From VGSG01 sp040756375 (GTDB lineage: Bacteria > Desulfobacterota > Desulfomonilia > Desulfomonilales > Desulfomonilaceae): a DNA stretch of 64,000 nucleotides. The stretch spans positions 62,001 to 126,000 of the forward strand of contig JBFLZC010000012.1 of assembly GCA_040756375.1 (NCBI GenBank). The letters are read 5' to 3'. Positions within the stretch are counted from its first letter, which is position 1, and every line of letters starts with the position of its first letter. Below are positions 53,160 through 61,182 of this stretch, one piece after another. The notes below the pieces were generated by a model. That model did no database searches, had not been told where the DNA came from, and worked only from the letters and a program-made list of their open reading frames with translations. The translations under genes and the position numbers were made by a program.

Positions 53160-56100
53160 TCAGGCTTTTCCCAGAGCGCTTTTCCAATCAACAGGAACAC
53201 ATGTTGTTTTGCCCCTCTTGTTGCGGTAGAGCAAGTATCCCTTTTCCGATCCAAAAAGAAACAAATCCCGCGTGATAATCACGTCTTCGCGGCAGTATTC
53301 CTCCAAAAGATCGTGTCTTCCTTCGCGAAACCATCTCACAGCCTGCAATCCGTCTGATAATTTGTTTCGCCCAAGGGTGAACTCGGCAAGCTCGTTGAGT
53401 TTCAGGCGAAACCCCAGGGCTCTGTAGATTTCTCGCAAGATGTCAAGATTGGGTCGGGCTCGAAGATCCACATCCGTGTACGCACTCAGCACCTCGTAAT
53501 CGAAGCGCATCTGGTTAAAGCCCACGATCAGGTCCGCATCGTTGAGGAGAGCCACCAGATCTCCCACCGTGTCTTCGGTAAAGGTCACGAAGCCGGTTTC
53601 CTCGCTGTGAGCCACTCCAAGCGCAAGGCCCATACGCGCGACGCGGCTCCATCCGCCCACTTCATCCGCGAGGCGCTGGGTCTCCAGATCGAAAACCACG
53701 ATCTTCTCGGGTCGAACGATCCGCGATGGCCGCGCCGGCTCCGCTGAGCTCTTCCCGGCCAACTGCGGACCACCCCCGGACTTGGGTCGCGGTGGCTCAC
53801 GAGGCGCCTCAAGCTTAGCGACGAGATTCCCGGACGGGGCTTTGCCAGGAACGACAGATTGAGCCTTTCCGGTTTCCGGGGGTCTTTTCGCTGGGGGAGA
53901 GAGTTCACCTGACCCCGAACCCAACTCTGGAAAAATCAGGTACCGCCGCTTAGCCTGAGGACGAGCGATCTTTTCAGCGAGCCGTTCAGGCTCCAACAGA
54001 TAGGTCAGCACGTGCAAGCAGGCCTTCTTGTCCAGGGGCTTGTTCCCCGAGCCGCACTTGGGCGAATGGATGCACGAAGGACAGCCGTCTTCACACGGGC
54101 AACCTTCCACAAGTGCCTTTGTCTTCTGCAAGAGCTCTTCGACGCGGCCGAAGATGTGATGCGCAAGGCCGACTCCGCCCGGATGCCCGTCATATATGAA
54201 TACCGCGGCGCGACAAACCTGTTCATGCTGAGGGGTGCTGATGCCTCCGATGTCGTCCCGATCGCACAGGGCAAACAGGGGGAACATGGCTATGGCCGCG
54301 TGTTCCATCGCATGTATGCCACCCATGAAATGCAGCCCCGCGTCCTGGACTTTCTCCTTGACCCGGTCAGGTATCTCGATCCAGAAGCCCACGGTTTCGA
54401 AGTGCATAGGCGGCAGTTCCAGCTCTACCACGCCGATCAAGTCCTGACCTGCTGTGCGACGTTTCTCGTAACCGATGATCCGCTCGGTAACTTTGAGGCG
54501 ACCTTCCCGCACGATGAACCCGGGAAATTCCCTCGAATCCAACGGCGCGCCCAGAATATCAGTGTCTTTCTCCGAGAGCGCCCGCGTGTAATAATTGAGT
54601 CTCGCGGGTTTTGCGAGCACATTGCGACGTTCCAGATCGAGCTTTGTTATTAGATACTGACTTGCACGGTGCAAGTACACAGCGCCTTCGTGACATTCAC
54701 TGAAGACCCTCCCGCCTGAGGAGATGCCGATAAGCGTCTTGCCGTCTTCGAGGAAAATGGAGAACGCGGGCCCCACCGAGCGAAGGTCCACTTCTCGTTG
54801 GGGACGTTTACGGGGAGAACGCCAGGAGCCATCTTCTTCGACCCTATAGAGCGCGCCGGATTCTTCCAGGTCCTGAAGCACCTCCTGCACATCGGGCGAT
54901 GTAACGAATTCTTCATGCGCTTGCAACGGAGTTTCCGCAGCCGCACAGGGGAGATGACGCTTGAGCACCTCTCGGTTGAGTGGATCTACAACCGCGTCTT
55001 CGCAACCACGGCGGAAGAAGTCGTGCGGATTCTTCAGAAAATACTGATCGAGCGCGTCATTGCCCGCAATCATTACGATCGCGCTGGAACGACCGGCTCG
55101 GCCGACTCGACCGCCCCTCTGCCACGTATTGATGATGGTTCCCGGATAACCCACCAGAATACAGAGATCCAGGCCGCCCACATCGATGCCCATCTCCAGT
55201 GCTGATGTGGAGATCACTCCATCCATCTTGCCGGAAAAGAGGTTTGCTTCGATCTCGCGGCGCTCTTCAGGCAGGAATCCGGCCCGATACGAGCTGATGC
55301 GGTTCTTCAAGAATGGTGCCTCACCCAGCACCCATGTGGTGATCAGTTCCGTGATCTTTCGCGCCCTCGTAAAGACGATGGTCTTGAGACCCAGCTTCAA
55401 GGCCGCGATGAACAGGCGTGAAGTCACGGTATAAGGGCTGAGTTCCGGCTGCAAGAAGAGAAAATGGCGTTCCGAAGACGGCGCTCCGTTCTGATCGACC
55501 ACGCCGATCTCGCCGCCGATCAGCCGTGAAAGGAACTCTCCGGGATTCGCAACCGTTGCGGATGATGCAAAGAATTGAGGCTGCGATCCATACAGTGCGC
55601 ATACGCGCTTTGTGCGGAGAATCACCTGCGAAATGTGGCTCCCGAAAATCCCTTTGTACGTATGAACCTCATCGAGGACCACATGAGCCAGGTGCGAAAA
55701 GAAATCTTTCCACGTGTCGTGAAACGCCAAGAAACCCACGTGGAGCATGTCGGGATTGGTGATGAGCACTCGCGGTGGCTTGCTGCGTATCTTTCGGCGC
55801 TCACTTTCGGGAGTGTCTCCATCATACACCGCCGCGCTGATCTCCTGCGGCGCTGCGAGGGCCAGAAACGCGTCTCGTTGGTCTCGCTCCAGGGCTTTCA
55901 GAGGAAAAAGAAAGAGCGCGGTGGCTTCCGGATCTCGAACGAGCGTGTTGAGCGCCGCAGCGTGGTACGCTAGGGTCTTGCCGCTGGCCGTGCTCGTGGC
56001 CAACACCACGTTGCGGCCCTGAAGCGAGAGCTGTATTGCTTCAGCCTGGTGCGAATAGAGCTCTTGAATACCCGACGCGATGATCAGATCGCGCACCCGG

Positions 56101-56222
56101 TGATCCAGTTCGCTGGGGATCTCTTTCAGGACTGCATCTCGGGCCGGGATCTTTTCGTGGTGCACGAGCCGCCATTCTCCGCGACGAGGGCGGCTCAACA
56201 TGTGGAGAAAGTCCTGGAGCAC
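53160..56222 (-). CDS. MrfA/YprA-type DEAH helicase fused to MrfB/YprB-type DEDD exonuclease
   Basis: A 1020-residue two-enzyme chain. Helicase core: Q motif near 57, Walker A ATSTASGKT (75-83), DEVH (184-187), SSATVANP and RGGRVGRAGR. Next comes a DUF1998-like region with a Cys cluster (GCPCEDGCPSCIHSPKCGSG), which binds zinc in MrfA. A Pro/Lys-rich linker (about 775-830) leads to an RNase H-like exonuclease with D845-x-E847 (VVFDLET), N903/D908 (GFNQMRFD) and Y976-x3-D980 (YCRED), a complete DEDDy site. In Bacillus, MrfA and MrfB are separate proteins acting together in repair of mitomycin-type DNA damage. Here both activities are on one polypeptide. Monocistronic. Confidence 0.88.
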   Translation of the reverse strand: MLQDFLHMLSRPRRGEWRLVHHEKIPARDAVLKEIPSELDHRVRDLIIASGIQELYSHQAEAIQLSLQGRNVVLATSTASGKTLAYHAAALNTLVRDPEATALFLFPLKALERDQRDAFLALAAPQEISAAVYDGDTPESERRKIRSKPPRVLITNPDMLHVGFLAFHDTWKDFFSHLAHVVLDEVHTYKGIFGSHISQVILRTKRVCALYGSQPQFFASSATVANPGEFLSRLIGGEIGVVDQNGAPSSERHFLFLQPELSPYTVTSRLFIAALKLGLKTIVFTRARKITELITTWVLGEAPFLKNRISSYRAGFLPEERREIEANLFSGKMDGVISTSALEMGIDVGGLDLCILVGYPGTIINTWQRGGRVGRAGRSSAIVMIAGNDALDQYFLKNPHDFFRRGCEDAVVDPLNREVLKRHLPCAAAETPLQAHEEFVTSPDVQEVLQDLEESGALYRVEEDGSWRSPRKRPQREVDLRSVGPAFSIFLEDGKTLIGISSGGRVFSECHEGAVYLHRASQYLITKLDLERRNVLAKPARLNYYTRALSEKDTDILGAPLDSREFPGFIVREGRLKVTERIIGYEKRRTAGQDLIGVVELELPPMHFETVGFWIEIPDRVKEKVQDAGLHFMGGIHAMEHAAIAMFPLFALCDRDDIGGISTPQHEQVCRAAVFIYDGHPGGVGLAHHIFGRVEELLQKTKALVEGCPCEDGCPSCIHSPKCGSGNKPLDKKACLHVLTYLLEPERLAEKIARPQAKRRYLIFPELGSGSGELSPPAKRPPETGKAQSVVPGKAPSGNLVAKLEAPREPPRPKSGGGPQLAGKSSAEPARPSRIVRPEKIVVFDLETQRLADEVGGWSRVARMGLALGVAHSEETGFVTFTEDTVGDLVALLNDADLIVGFNQMRFDYEVLSAYTDVDLRARPNLDILREIYRALGFRLKLNELAEFTLGRNKLSDGLQAVRWFREGRHDLLEEYCREDVIITRDLFLFGSEKGYLLYRNKRGKTTCVPVDWKSALGKA

Positions 56223-56611
56223 GACGGATTACCGTAACAAGATTAGTTACTTACAATGGCGCCGAACTTGAATGTTCCGATCATATCGGCGCTGCTTGGT
56301 GGTGTCAACATCACGTTCCAGAGGATCTCTATACAATCATGCATTGAGAACGGACCTGTCTGGGCATCTCCCTTCAAACGGATCTACGAGAAACCGTAGG
56401 GGCGCAATTCATTGCGCCCGATACAAGGGCGTGATGAATCACGCCCCTACAGTCAATCTTAATCCATTGGCCTTATGACAACTTCGGTGCGAACGAGCTG
56501 CGAAAGACCACGTTTATTGCACGTTCCTGTAATCGTTTCCGGATCGCTTCTCTGAGCAGACGAGATAATCTATAGTTGGTTTTGGAAACCTTGCGACCGG
56601 AGGGCGCTGCA
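56223..56611. other. Gene-free stretch between helicase and yajD
   Basis: 389 bases with no convincing gene. It holds the promoter region for the helicase gene (minus strand) and the repeat at 56396-56450, then an unremarkable leader for yajD with GGAGGG before the start at 56612. Confidence 0.55.
56396..56450. repeat. GTAGGGGC-type MITE-like repeat, copy C
   Basis: 55 bp starting GTAGGGGC and ending GCCCCTAC. It contains two perfect 9-bp hairpins with dinucleotide loops: GGGCGCAAT-TC-ATTGCGCCC (56400-56419) and GGGCGTGAT-GA-ATCACGCCC (56427-56446). The architecture is that of copies A and B, although the stem sequences differ. Confidence 0.8.
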
Positions 56612-56995
56612 ATGCGCGGCATGAAGCCGACAAGAGGGATCGCCAAAGCCGGCTCGAAGATTGACGACGCGCGTCGCGACCGAGACGAGCGGATGGCGGG
56701 TTACCGGGAGCGAGCGCTCAAGATGTTTCCGCATATCTGCGGGCGGTGCGGACGCGAATTTGAAGGCAAGAGGCTCCGTGAGCTCACGGTGCATCATAAA
56801 GATCACGACCACGAGAACAATCCACCGGACGGCAGCAACTGGGAGCTGCTGTGCATCTACTGTCACGATATGGAGCACCAGCTATACCTGCATGAGGAAT
56901 ACGATGACGAACCGTCAGAGGGCGAAACGCGAAAGTCATCGTCAACAAACAGGCCGTTTGCGAGTATCGGGGATCTGTTGAAGGAGAAGAAATAG
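56612..56995 (+). CDS. yajD: HNH nuclease, YajD family
   Basis: 127 residues from the ATG at 56612, seven bases after GGAGGG. A CxxC pair (HICGRCGREF), the HNH core LTVHHKDHDHENNPPDGSNW and a second CxxC (LLCIYCHDMEH) give the zinc-stabilised beta-beta-alpha-metal fold. It resembles E. coli YajD along its whole length. The biological substrate is unknown. Confidence 0.9.
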   Translation: MRGMKPTRGIAKAGSKIDDARRDRDERMAGYRERALKMFPHICGRCGREFEGKRLRELTVHHKDHDHENNPPDGSNWELLCIYCHDMEHQLYLHEEYDDEPSEGETRKSSSTNRPFASIGDLLKEKK

Positions 56996-56998
56996 CCG

Positions 56999-57502
56999 AT
57001 GCACGCAAGGACATACGTACGCAGGCAATCAAGCGTTATTCTCATGGCCTTCCTCTTGGCCTTCATGTCGCTTACGAGTGGCAAACCGATCTGTCTTGCC
57101 GCGGATCAAGGCGCCAGGGAAGCCGAAGCAATCACCACGATGGAGCTGAAGCTAGGAAACGGCACAATTAAAGCTGTCGTTGCGGATACTCCGTCGTCCC
57201 GGACGCGTGGACTGCTGGGATGGCAGAGCATTGACGATAACACCGGGATGCTTCTGGACTTCGTCTTCGAAGGCATATACGCCATCCACATGCAGGGGAT
57301 GAAATTCCCCATTGATGCCGTGTGGATAGACTCAACCGGCCGTGTTCTCCTGGTCTACGAAAATATCCAACCCAATTCCGGTCTCACGTATCCCTCCCTG
57401 GTTCGCAGCCGGTACTGCCTTGAATTGAAAGCTGGTTCGGTCAAACGCCTTGGCCTGTCTATGGGCAACAAAGTACAGTTTGGCGCGCGACTAAGAAAAT
57501 GA
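56999..57502 (+). CDS. Exported DUF192 family protein
   Basis: A 167-residue protein with a signal peptide (SVILMAFLLAFMSLTSGKPI) and a DUF192 domain (residues 45-165): TPSSRTRGLLGWQSIDDNTG, then MLLDF, HMQGMKFPIDAVWIDSTGRV. The M-x-F-PID block is diagnostic. The fold is a small beta barrel with no assigned activity. It begins three bases after yajD. Confidence 0.88.
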   Translation: MHARTYVRRQSSVILMAFLLAFMSLTSGKPICLAADQGAREAEAITTMELKLGNGTIKAVVADTPSSRTRGLLGWQSIDDNTGMLLDFVFEGIYAIHMQGMKFPIDAVWIDSTGRVLLVYENIQPNSGLTYPSLVRSRYCLELKAGSVKRLGLSMGNKVQFGARLRK

Positions 57503-57563
57503 ACTCCATGAGGCTCTTTGGGGGGGCCGGGGCGTTGTTGCTGACTCTAGGCAGAGGATTTGA

Positions 57564-57656
57564 CCCCCGCCTCCCCCTCACCCTCCCCTCTCCCGCCAGG
57601 GGCGAGGGTTTTCCGACCCCCCTCCCTCGATGGGAGGGGGAAGGGGGAGGGGGATA
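57564..57656. repeat. Palindromic purine/pyrimidine-rich element
   Basis: A C-rich half (CCCCCGCCTCCCCCTCACCC) is answered by a G-rich half (GGGAGGGGGAAGGGGGAGGG), with an inner hairpin CCCCCTCCC-TCGAT-GGGAGGGGG. It lies in the 265-base gap between convergent genes. A sequence with the same style recurs in many bacterial genomes; its role is unknown. It may stop read-through between the convergent genes. Confidence 0.6.
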
Positions 57657-57707
57657 AGCGACCGAAATCACTAACTACGAGCGTTATAAGTTAGCGCTTA
57701 TAGGGGG

Positions 57708-57745
57708 CCGGGGGGACACTTTTCACCGGAAAAGGGTTCCCCCGG
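57708..57745. repeat. CCGGGGG-type hairpin element, copy 2
   Basis: Imperfect hairpin: CCGGGGGGACACTTTTC (57708-57724) against GGAAAAGGGTTCCCCCGG (57728-57745). The right arm and the following GGATTCATCCTTCGAAAGCG match copy 1 at 5994-6031 closely. Like copy 1 it lies just downstream of a minus-strand stop codon (57768). Confidence 0.6.
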
Positions 57746-57767
57746 ATTCATCCTTCGAAAGCGAGCG

Positions 57768-58583
57768 CTACCAACGGCACGCGGCGCCGCAGCGCTCGAT
57801 GAAGGCTTCGGGGCTCAGGTCGTCTCGAATTCCAAGTCTGGTCAGGCAGAAATCATAGCGGACCGGATCGTCAGGTGAAATGGCCCGAAACGCGTCGGTG
57901 ATTTCCCGCGCGGTTCGCAGGTTAGCCTGTTTTCGAAAAGTGAAGCCCATTTGCAGGCAGAGCCGGTGCATGTGCAAATCCACGGGCACGATCAGCTTGG
58001 ACCGCGGAATATCATCCCAGCCCCCTGGATCCACATCATCCTTTCGCACCATCCACCGAAGGAAGAGATGCAGACGTTTGCAAGCACTGCCTGCTTCCGG
58101 CGGGGGGAGCAAGCTCCGAGGTTTTCCATTGAAGACGGAAGACAATTCCTTCACGAAGTGGGCAAGGGCAAGGAGCACCGTTGGATGTTCATCACGCAAC
58201 CCTTGGACAAAGCACGAGCGCAATGATCCGTGACGTTCGATCACGCGTTTGACCCCATAAAGCAGGGTGGCTATTTCAAGCCCTGTGGTGAAACGGTGCT
58301 TGCAGTCTTGGAAAGTCTCAACGAGAGTCTCGCGGCTTGCATTTATAAGAAACGCATGAGGCGACGGCATGCGCTCCAAGACACGCGACACGCTGCGCAG
58401 GATCTGCTTGACTCCGCCGTACGCCAGACCTGAAGCGATCAGCGCGACGATTTCTCGATCCGCAGGGTCCGGGTAATCGTAGAGGAGCTCCAAGGGATCG
58501 GGATGGACGAATTCTCGTCGGTTCAGAGCCGTATACAGGTCCTCAAGCTGTCGAGCATACTTTCGTGCAGGCATAATTATCAT
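57768..58583 (-). CDS. TIGR02757 (DUF2400) family protein
   Basis: 271 residues. DPLELLYDYPDPADREIVAL, LAYGGVKQILRSV and LRWMVRKDDVDPGGWD are the conserved blocks of TIGR02757. The family has an all-helical fold of the HhH DNA-glycosylase style, but no activity is known. Its ATG overlaps the stop of the upstream regulator gene (ATGA), so both are translated from one transcript. Confidence 0.88.
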   Translation of the reverse strand: MIIMPARKYARQLEDLYTALNRREFVHPDPLELLYDYPDPADREIVALIASGLAYGGVKQILRSVSRVLERMPSPHAFLINASRETLVETFQDCKHRFTTGLEIATLLYGVKRVIERHGSLRSCFVQGLRDEHPTVLLALAHFVKELSSVFNGKPRSLLPPPEAGSACKRLHLFLRWMVRKDDVDPGGWDDIPRSKLIVPVDLHMHRLCLQMGFTFRKQANLRTAREITDAFRAISPDDPVRYDFCLTRLGIRDDLSPEAFIERCGAACRW

Positions 58584-59272
58584 TCATGGGACAGGCGTCT
58601 GAGGCCCTCTGACAATTCCTTGAGTCCTTCACGGTCCAGGAGCGAAATATTCTTACCATCCACTTTGATGAAGCCCTGTTGGGTCATCTTCTGCAAGATC
58701 CTGGATAAGGTCTCGGGTATAGTTCCAAGCATGGCGGCAAGCTGGTTCTTGGGAACGGTTAAGGCGACCTGACTCGATTCAGGTTGCCGAGCGTTCAGAT
58801 CGAGCAGGTGAGCCGCGAGCCTTCCGGGAACCTCCTTCAATGAGAGATCGTCGATCATCGCGGCAAATCTTCGCAGTCTCCGCGACAGAACGCCCAACAT
58901 GTTCAGGACAAGCGATGGATTGCGTTTGATCAGATCGATGAACGCGGTCCGCGGAAAGAACATCACGCTGCTCTTTTCCAGCGGCTCTGAATTTGCCGGA
59001 AAACGCCGCCCCTCGAACACAGGGACTTCACCGAACGGTTCCCCGGGGCCGAATATGTGGAGGATCTGCTCCTTGCCATCCGCGGAGAGCTTGAAGATCT
59101 TTATCCGACCGGAGAGCACAACATAAAACCCGTTGCCTGCTTCGCCGTCCGAAAAGATGGTTTCGCCACGTTCGAAGGTCTTCAGCAGCGCGATGGACGC
59201 TAGATCCTGCTGCTGCGTCTCGGAAATGCCCTCGAAAAGGGGCATCTGCGCAATATGGGCCTTCTTGTCCAC
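58580..59272 (-). CDS. Crp/Fnr-family regulator, HcpR-like
   Basis: About 230 residues. I choose the GTG at 59272 (AAAGGGA eight bases upstream) rather than the TTG at 59305, which lies inside an operator palindrome. A cyclic-nucleotide-binding fold (residues 10-130) joins a winged helix whose recognition helix KNQLAAMLGTIPETLSRILQ has the ExxSR pattern that in FNR reads TTGA half-sites. There is no Cys at all, so it cannot carry an FNR-type iron-sulfur cluster. HcpR, the heme/NO-responsive relative in sulfate reducers, is the best match by context. Confidence 0.85.
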   Translation of the reverse strand: MDKKAHIAQMPLFEGISETQQQDLASIALLKTFERGETIFSDGEAGNGFYVVLSGRIKIFKLSADGKEQILHIFGPGEPFGEVPVFEGRRFPANSEPLEKSSVMFFPRTAFIDLIKRNPSLVLNMLGVLSRRLRRFAAMIDDLSLKEVPGRLAAHLLDLNARQPESSQVALTVPKNQLAAMLGTIPETLSRILQKMTQQGFIKVDGKNISLLDREGLKELSEGLRRLSHE

Positions 59273-59296
59273 GCGCTTTTCCCTTTCTGTGCTCTG

Positions 59297-59310
59297 TTGA
59301 CTCAAGTCAA
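59297..59310. promoter_or_regulatory. FNR/HcpR-type operator palindrome
   Basis: TTGACTCAAGTCAA is a near-perfect dyad (TTGAC-N4-GTCAA) in the intergenic region of the Crp/Fnr-family gene and the divergent siroheme/ferredoxin gene. I recall TTGAC-N4-GTCAA as the HcpR consensus in Desulfovibrio, and it fits the ExxSR recognition helix. It probably serves both directions. Confidence 0.7.
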
Positions 59311-59433
59311 GGACAACCCGAGTATTGATTTCTAATGTATGTATACGTAAAGCGTTAGCTCTCGAAAATCACGATGGAGCAAAAGGCACGGCACGTCAAG
59401 TTTGAGCACGAGAATACGAGAGGTCAATGTGAC

Positions 59434-60273
59434 ATGCCCATGAAATGGTCCAAAGAAGCTGAAGAGGCGATATCACGAGTTCCCTTCTTCGTCAGACGGC
59501 GGGTCCGCAAGAAGGTCGAGGAAGAGACCGCCCGCTGCGGCGACCATGTCGTTACGATGCAGCACGTGAATTCATGTCGCCGGCATTACCTGGAGAATAT
59601 GGACCAGGAAGTGAAAGGCTTCCAGCTTGAAACCTGCTTCGGCCCCGCAGGCTGCCCAAATCGGGCTGTTGTGGACCCGGACCTTATCCCACAACTAGAG
59701 CGCGTATTGACCGCGCACAATTTGCGAGAATTCCTCCGCGAACGCGTCGGCGGCCCCTTGAAGTTGCACCACGAATTCAGGGTTTCTATCTCAGATTGCC
59801 CCAACGCATGCTCTCGACCGCAGATCGCTGATGTGGGCATCATCGGCGCGCTTACTCCTCAGCTGACCGAAGAACCCTGCAGCCAATGCTTGGCGTGCGT
59901 GGATGCGTGTAAAGAGGAAGCAATCAGCCTCCCTGACGGCACGGAGAAACCCTTCATCGACCGAAAAAAATGTGTGCTGTGCGGACAATGCGTCCGTGTG
60001 TGTCCGACCGGGACATGGACCGCAGGCGCGCAGGGCTATCGCTTCCTAGTGGGTGGCAAGCTGGGACGGCACCCTCAACTAGCAACGGAAATCCCCGGAA
60101 TCCGTTCCGCGTCGGAAGTGCTGAGCGCGCTGGAGCGTTGCCTGGAAAATTACAAGCAGCATAATCGTAACGGCGAACGGTTTGGCGAAGTCCTCAATCG
60201 TACCGGCTATGATTTCCTACTTGAGGAAAATAATTCGCTTCCCTCATCAGTGGCGTGTGGAGCGAATCGGTAG
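59434..60273 (+). CDS. PCP_red / siroheme-[4Fe-4S] / ferredoxin redox protein
   Basis: 279 residues from the ATG at 59434 (GAGAGG upstream); an ATG at 59374 adds 20 residues without a ribosome site. Domain order: PCP_red helix pair (WSKEAEEAISRVPFFVRRRV, residues 3-45); a sulfite/nitrite reductase-like siroheme-[4Fe-4S] domain with CFGPAGC (C-x5-C) and CPNAC (C-x3-C); then two [4Fe-4S] ferredoxin motifs, CSQCLACVDAC and CVLCGQCVRVC. It resembles AsrC/Fsr-type single-subunit reductase halves. It probably passes electrons to siroheme-bound sulfite, nitrite or a related substrate in the cytoplasm. Confidence 0.85.
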   Translation: MPMKWSKEAEEAISRVPFFVRRRVRKKVEEETARCGDHVVTMQHVNSCRRHYLENMDQEVKGFQLETCFGPAGCPNRAVVDPDLIPQLERVLTAHNLREFLRERVGGPLKLHHEFRVSISDCPNACSRPQIADVGIIGALTPQLTEEPCSQCLACVDACKEEAISLPDGTEKPFIDRKKCVLCGQCVRVCPTGTWTAGAQGYRFLVGGKLGRHPQLATEIPGIRSASEVLSALERCLENYKQHNRNGERFGEVLNRTGYDFLLEENNSLPSSVACGANR

Positions 60274-60329
60274 AGCGGTCTTGGGGCGGATTTAGGGCCT
60301 TACGTACCGCAAGAAAAAAATGTGGCCTC

Positions 60330-60343
60330 TTGACATAAATCAA
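60330..60343 (+). promoter_or_regulatory. FNR/HcpR-like site ahead of the HD-domain gene
   Basis: TTGACATAAATCAA, one base off the FNR consensus TTGAT-N4-ATCAA and one off TTGAC-N4-GTCAA. It lies about 68 bases before the HD-like gene. Together with the palindrome at 59297 it suggests that both units answer to the same regulator. Confidence 0.6.
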
Positions 60344-60410
60344 GGCGCTTTGGATTGAGCAGACTTAAACTGAGATCATGAGAAGGGCGCCAAGAAACGG
60401 AAGGTGAGCC

Positions 60411-61154
60411 ATGAAATGCCCAGGACAAGATCCCAGATTTTGGAAATTCGACGCCATATTCGAGACGGAATGTCCCCACTGCGGCGCGGCCCTGGAGTTC
60501 TTCAAGGATGAGACGCGGCGCACATGCAAGAAGTGCGGCAACAAGGTGCTCAACCCCAAGATGGACTTTGGTTGCGCAGCGCACTGCAAGTTCGCGGAGC
60601 AGTGTTTCGGTGAGCTGCCCCCCGAACTCCTGCAGCAGAAGGAAGACCTTCTCAAAGATCGAGTCGCTGTGGAGATGAAGCAGTACTTCAAGAACGATTT
60701 CAAGCGCATAGCTCATGCGGCCCGAGTGGCTCGGTACGTGGAGCAACTCGCAGAGTCCGAGAAGGTAGACCCCGCGATAGTGCTTTCCGCTGCTTATCTG
60801 CACGAAGTGGGAATCGCTCCGGGAGAGGCTCATCCAGATGGCTCGGAAACAGCAGCCGCGGCTGCGAGAGAGATACTGGAAAGACTTGAGGCGCCCGATC
60901 CGCTGATCGACCAAGTCTGTGGAATCATCGGCCCGGCAGATGGCGAGGTGGATTCACGGACCCAAAATTTCAACGTATTCCACGACGCGGACATGATTGC
61001 CCGTGTCGAAGAACAACTGAAGAAAGGCTTTCTTGAATTCACGAAAGCCGCACAGGCGCTTGAACAGCACTTGTTTACCCCAAGCGGCAAAGACCTGGCT
61101 CGAAACCTGCTTCAGGATCAGTCAGTTACGCAGCCTCAGGCCGTGAACGGCTGA
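60411..61154 (+). CDS. Zinc-ribbon HD-like domain protein
   Basis: 247 residues. The N-terminus has CPHC and CKKC (zinc ribbon, about 21-45) followed by CAAHCKFAEQC. The C-terminal part, residues 85-215, is an HD-type helical fold: FKRIAHAARVARYVEQL, AAYLHEVGIAPGEAH and FHDADMIARVEEQ. The hallmark His-Asp doublet is His-Glu here (LHEVG), so metal binding and phosphohydrolase activity are uncertain. It is followed 28 bases later by a ferredoxin gene. The Cys-rich N-terminus suggests a redox-linked role. Confidence 0.75.
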   Translation: MKCPGQDPRFWKFDAIFETECPHCGAALEFFKDETRRTCKKCGNKVLNPKMDFGCAAHCKFAEQCFGELPPELLQQKEDLLKDRVAVEMKQYFKNDFKRIAHAARVARYVEQLAESEKVDPAIVLSAAYLHEVGIAPGEAHPDGSETAAAAAREILERLEAPDPLIDQVCGIIGPADGEVDSRTQNFNVFHDADMIARVEEQLKKGFLEFTKAAQALEQHLFTPSGKDLARNLLQDQSVTQPQAVNG

Positions 61155-61182
61155 TCCGAGCGCACACCTCAAGGAGGAAATC

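Noticed and set aside
57564..57656. Rho-independent terminator between convergent genes
   Set aside because: The stems are very G/C-rich but no T-run follows on either strand, so I list it as a repeat.
59374..59433. Longer N-terminus of the siroheme/ferredoxin protein
   Set aside because: The ATG at 59374 has no ribosome site and the extra 20 residues precede the PCP_red domain; the ATG at 59434 has GAGAGG.
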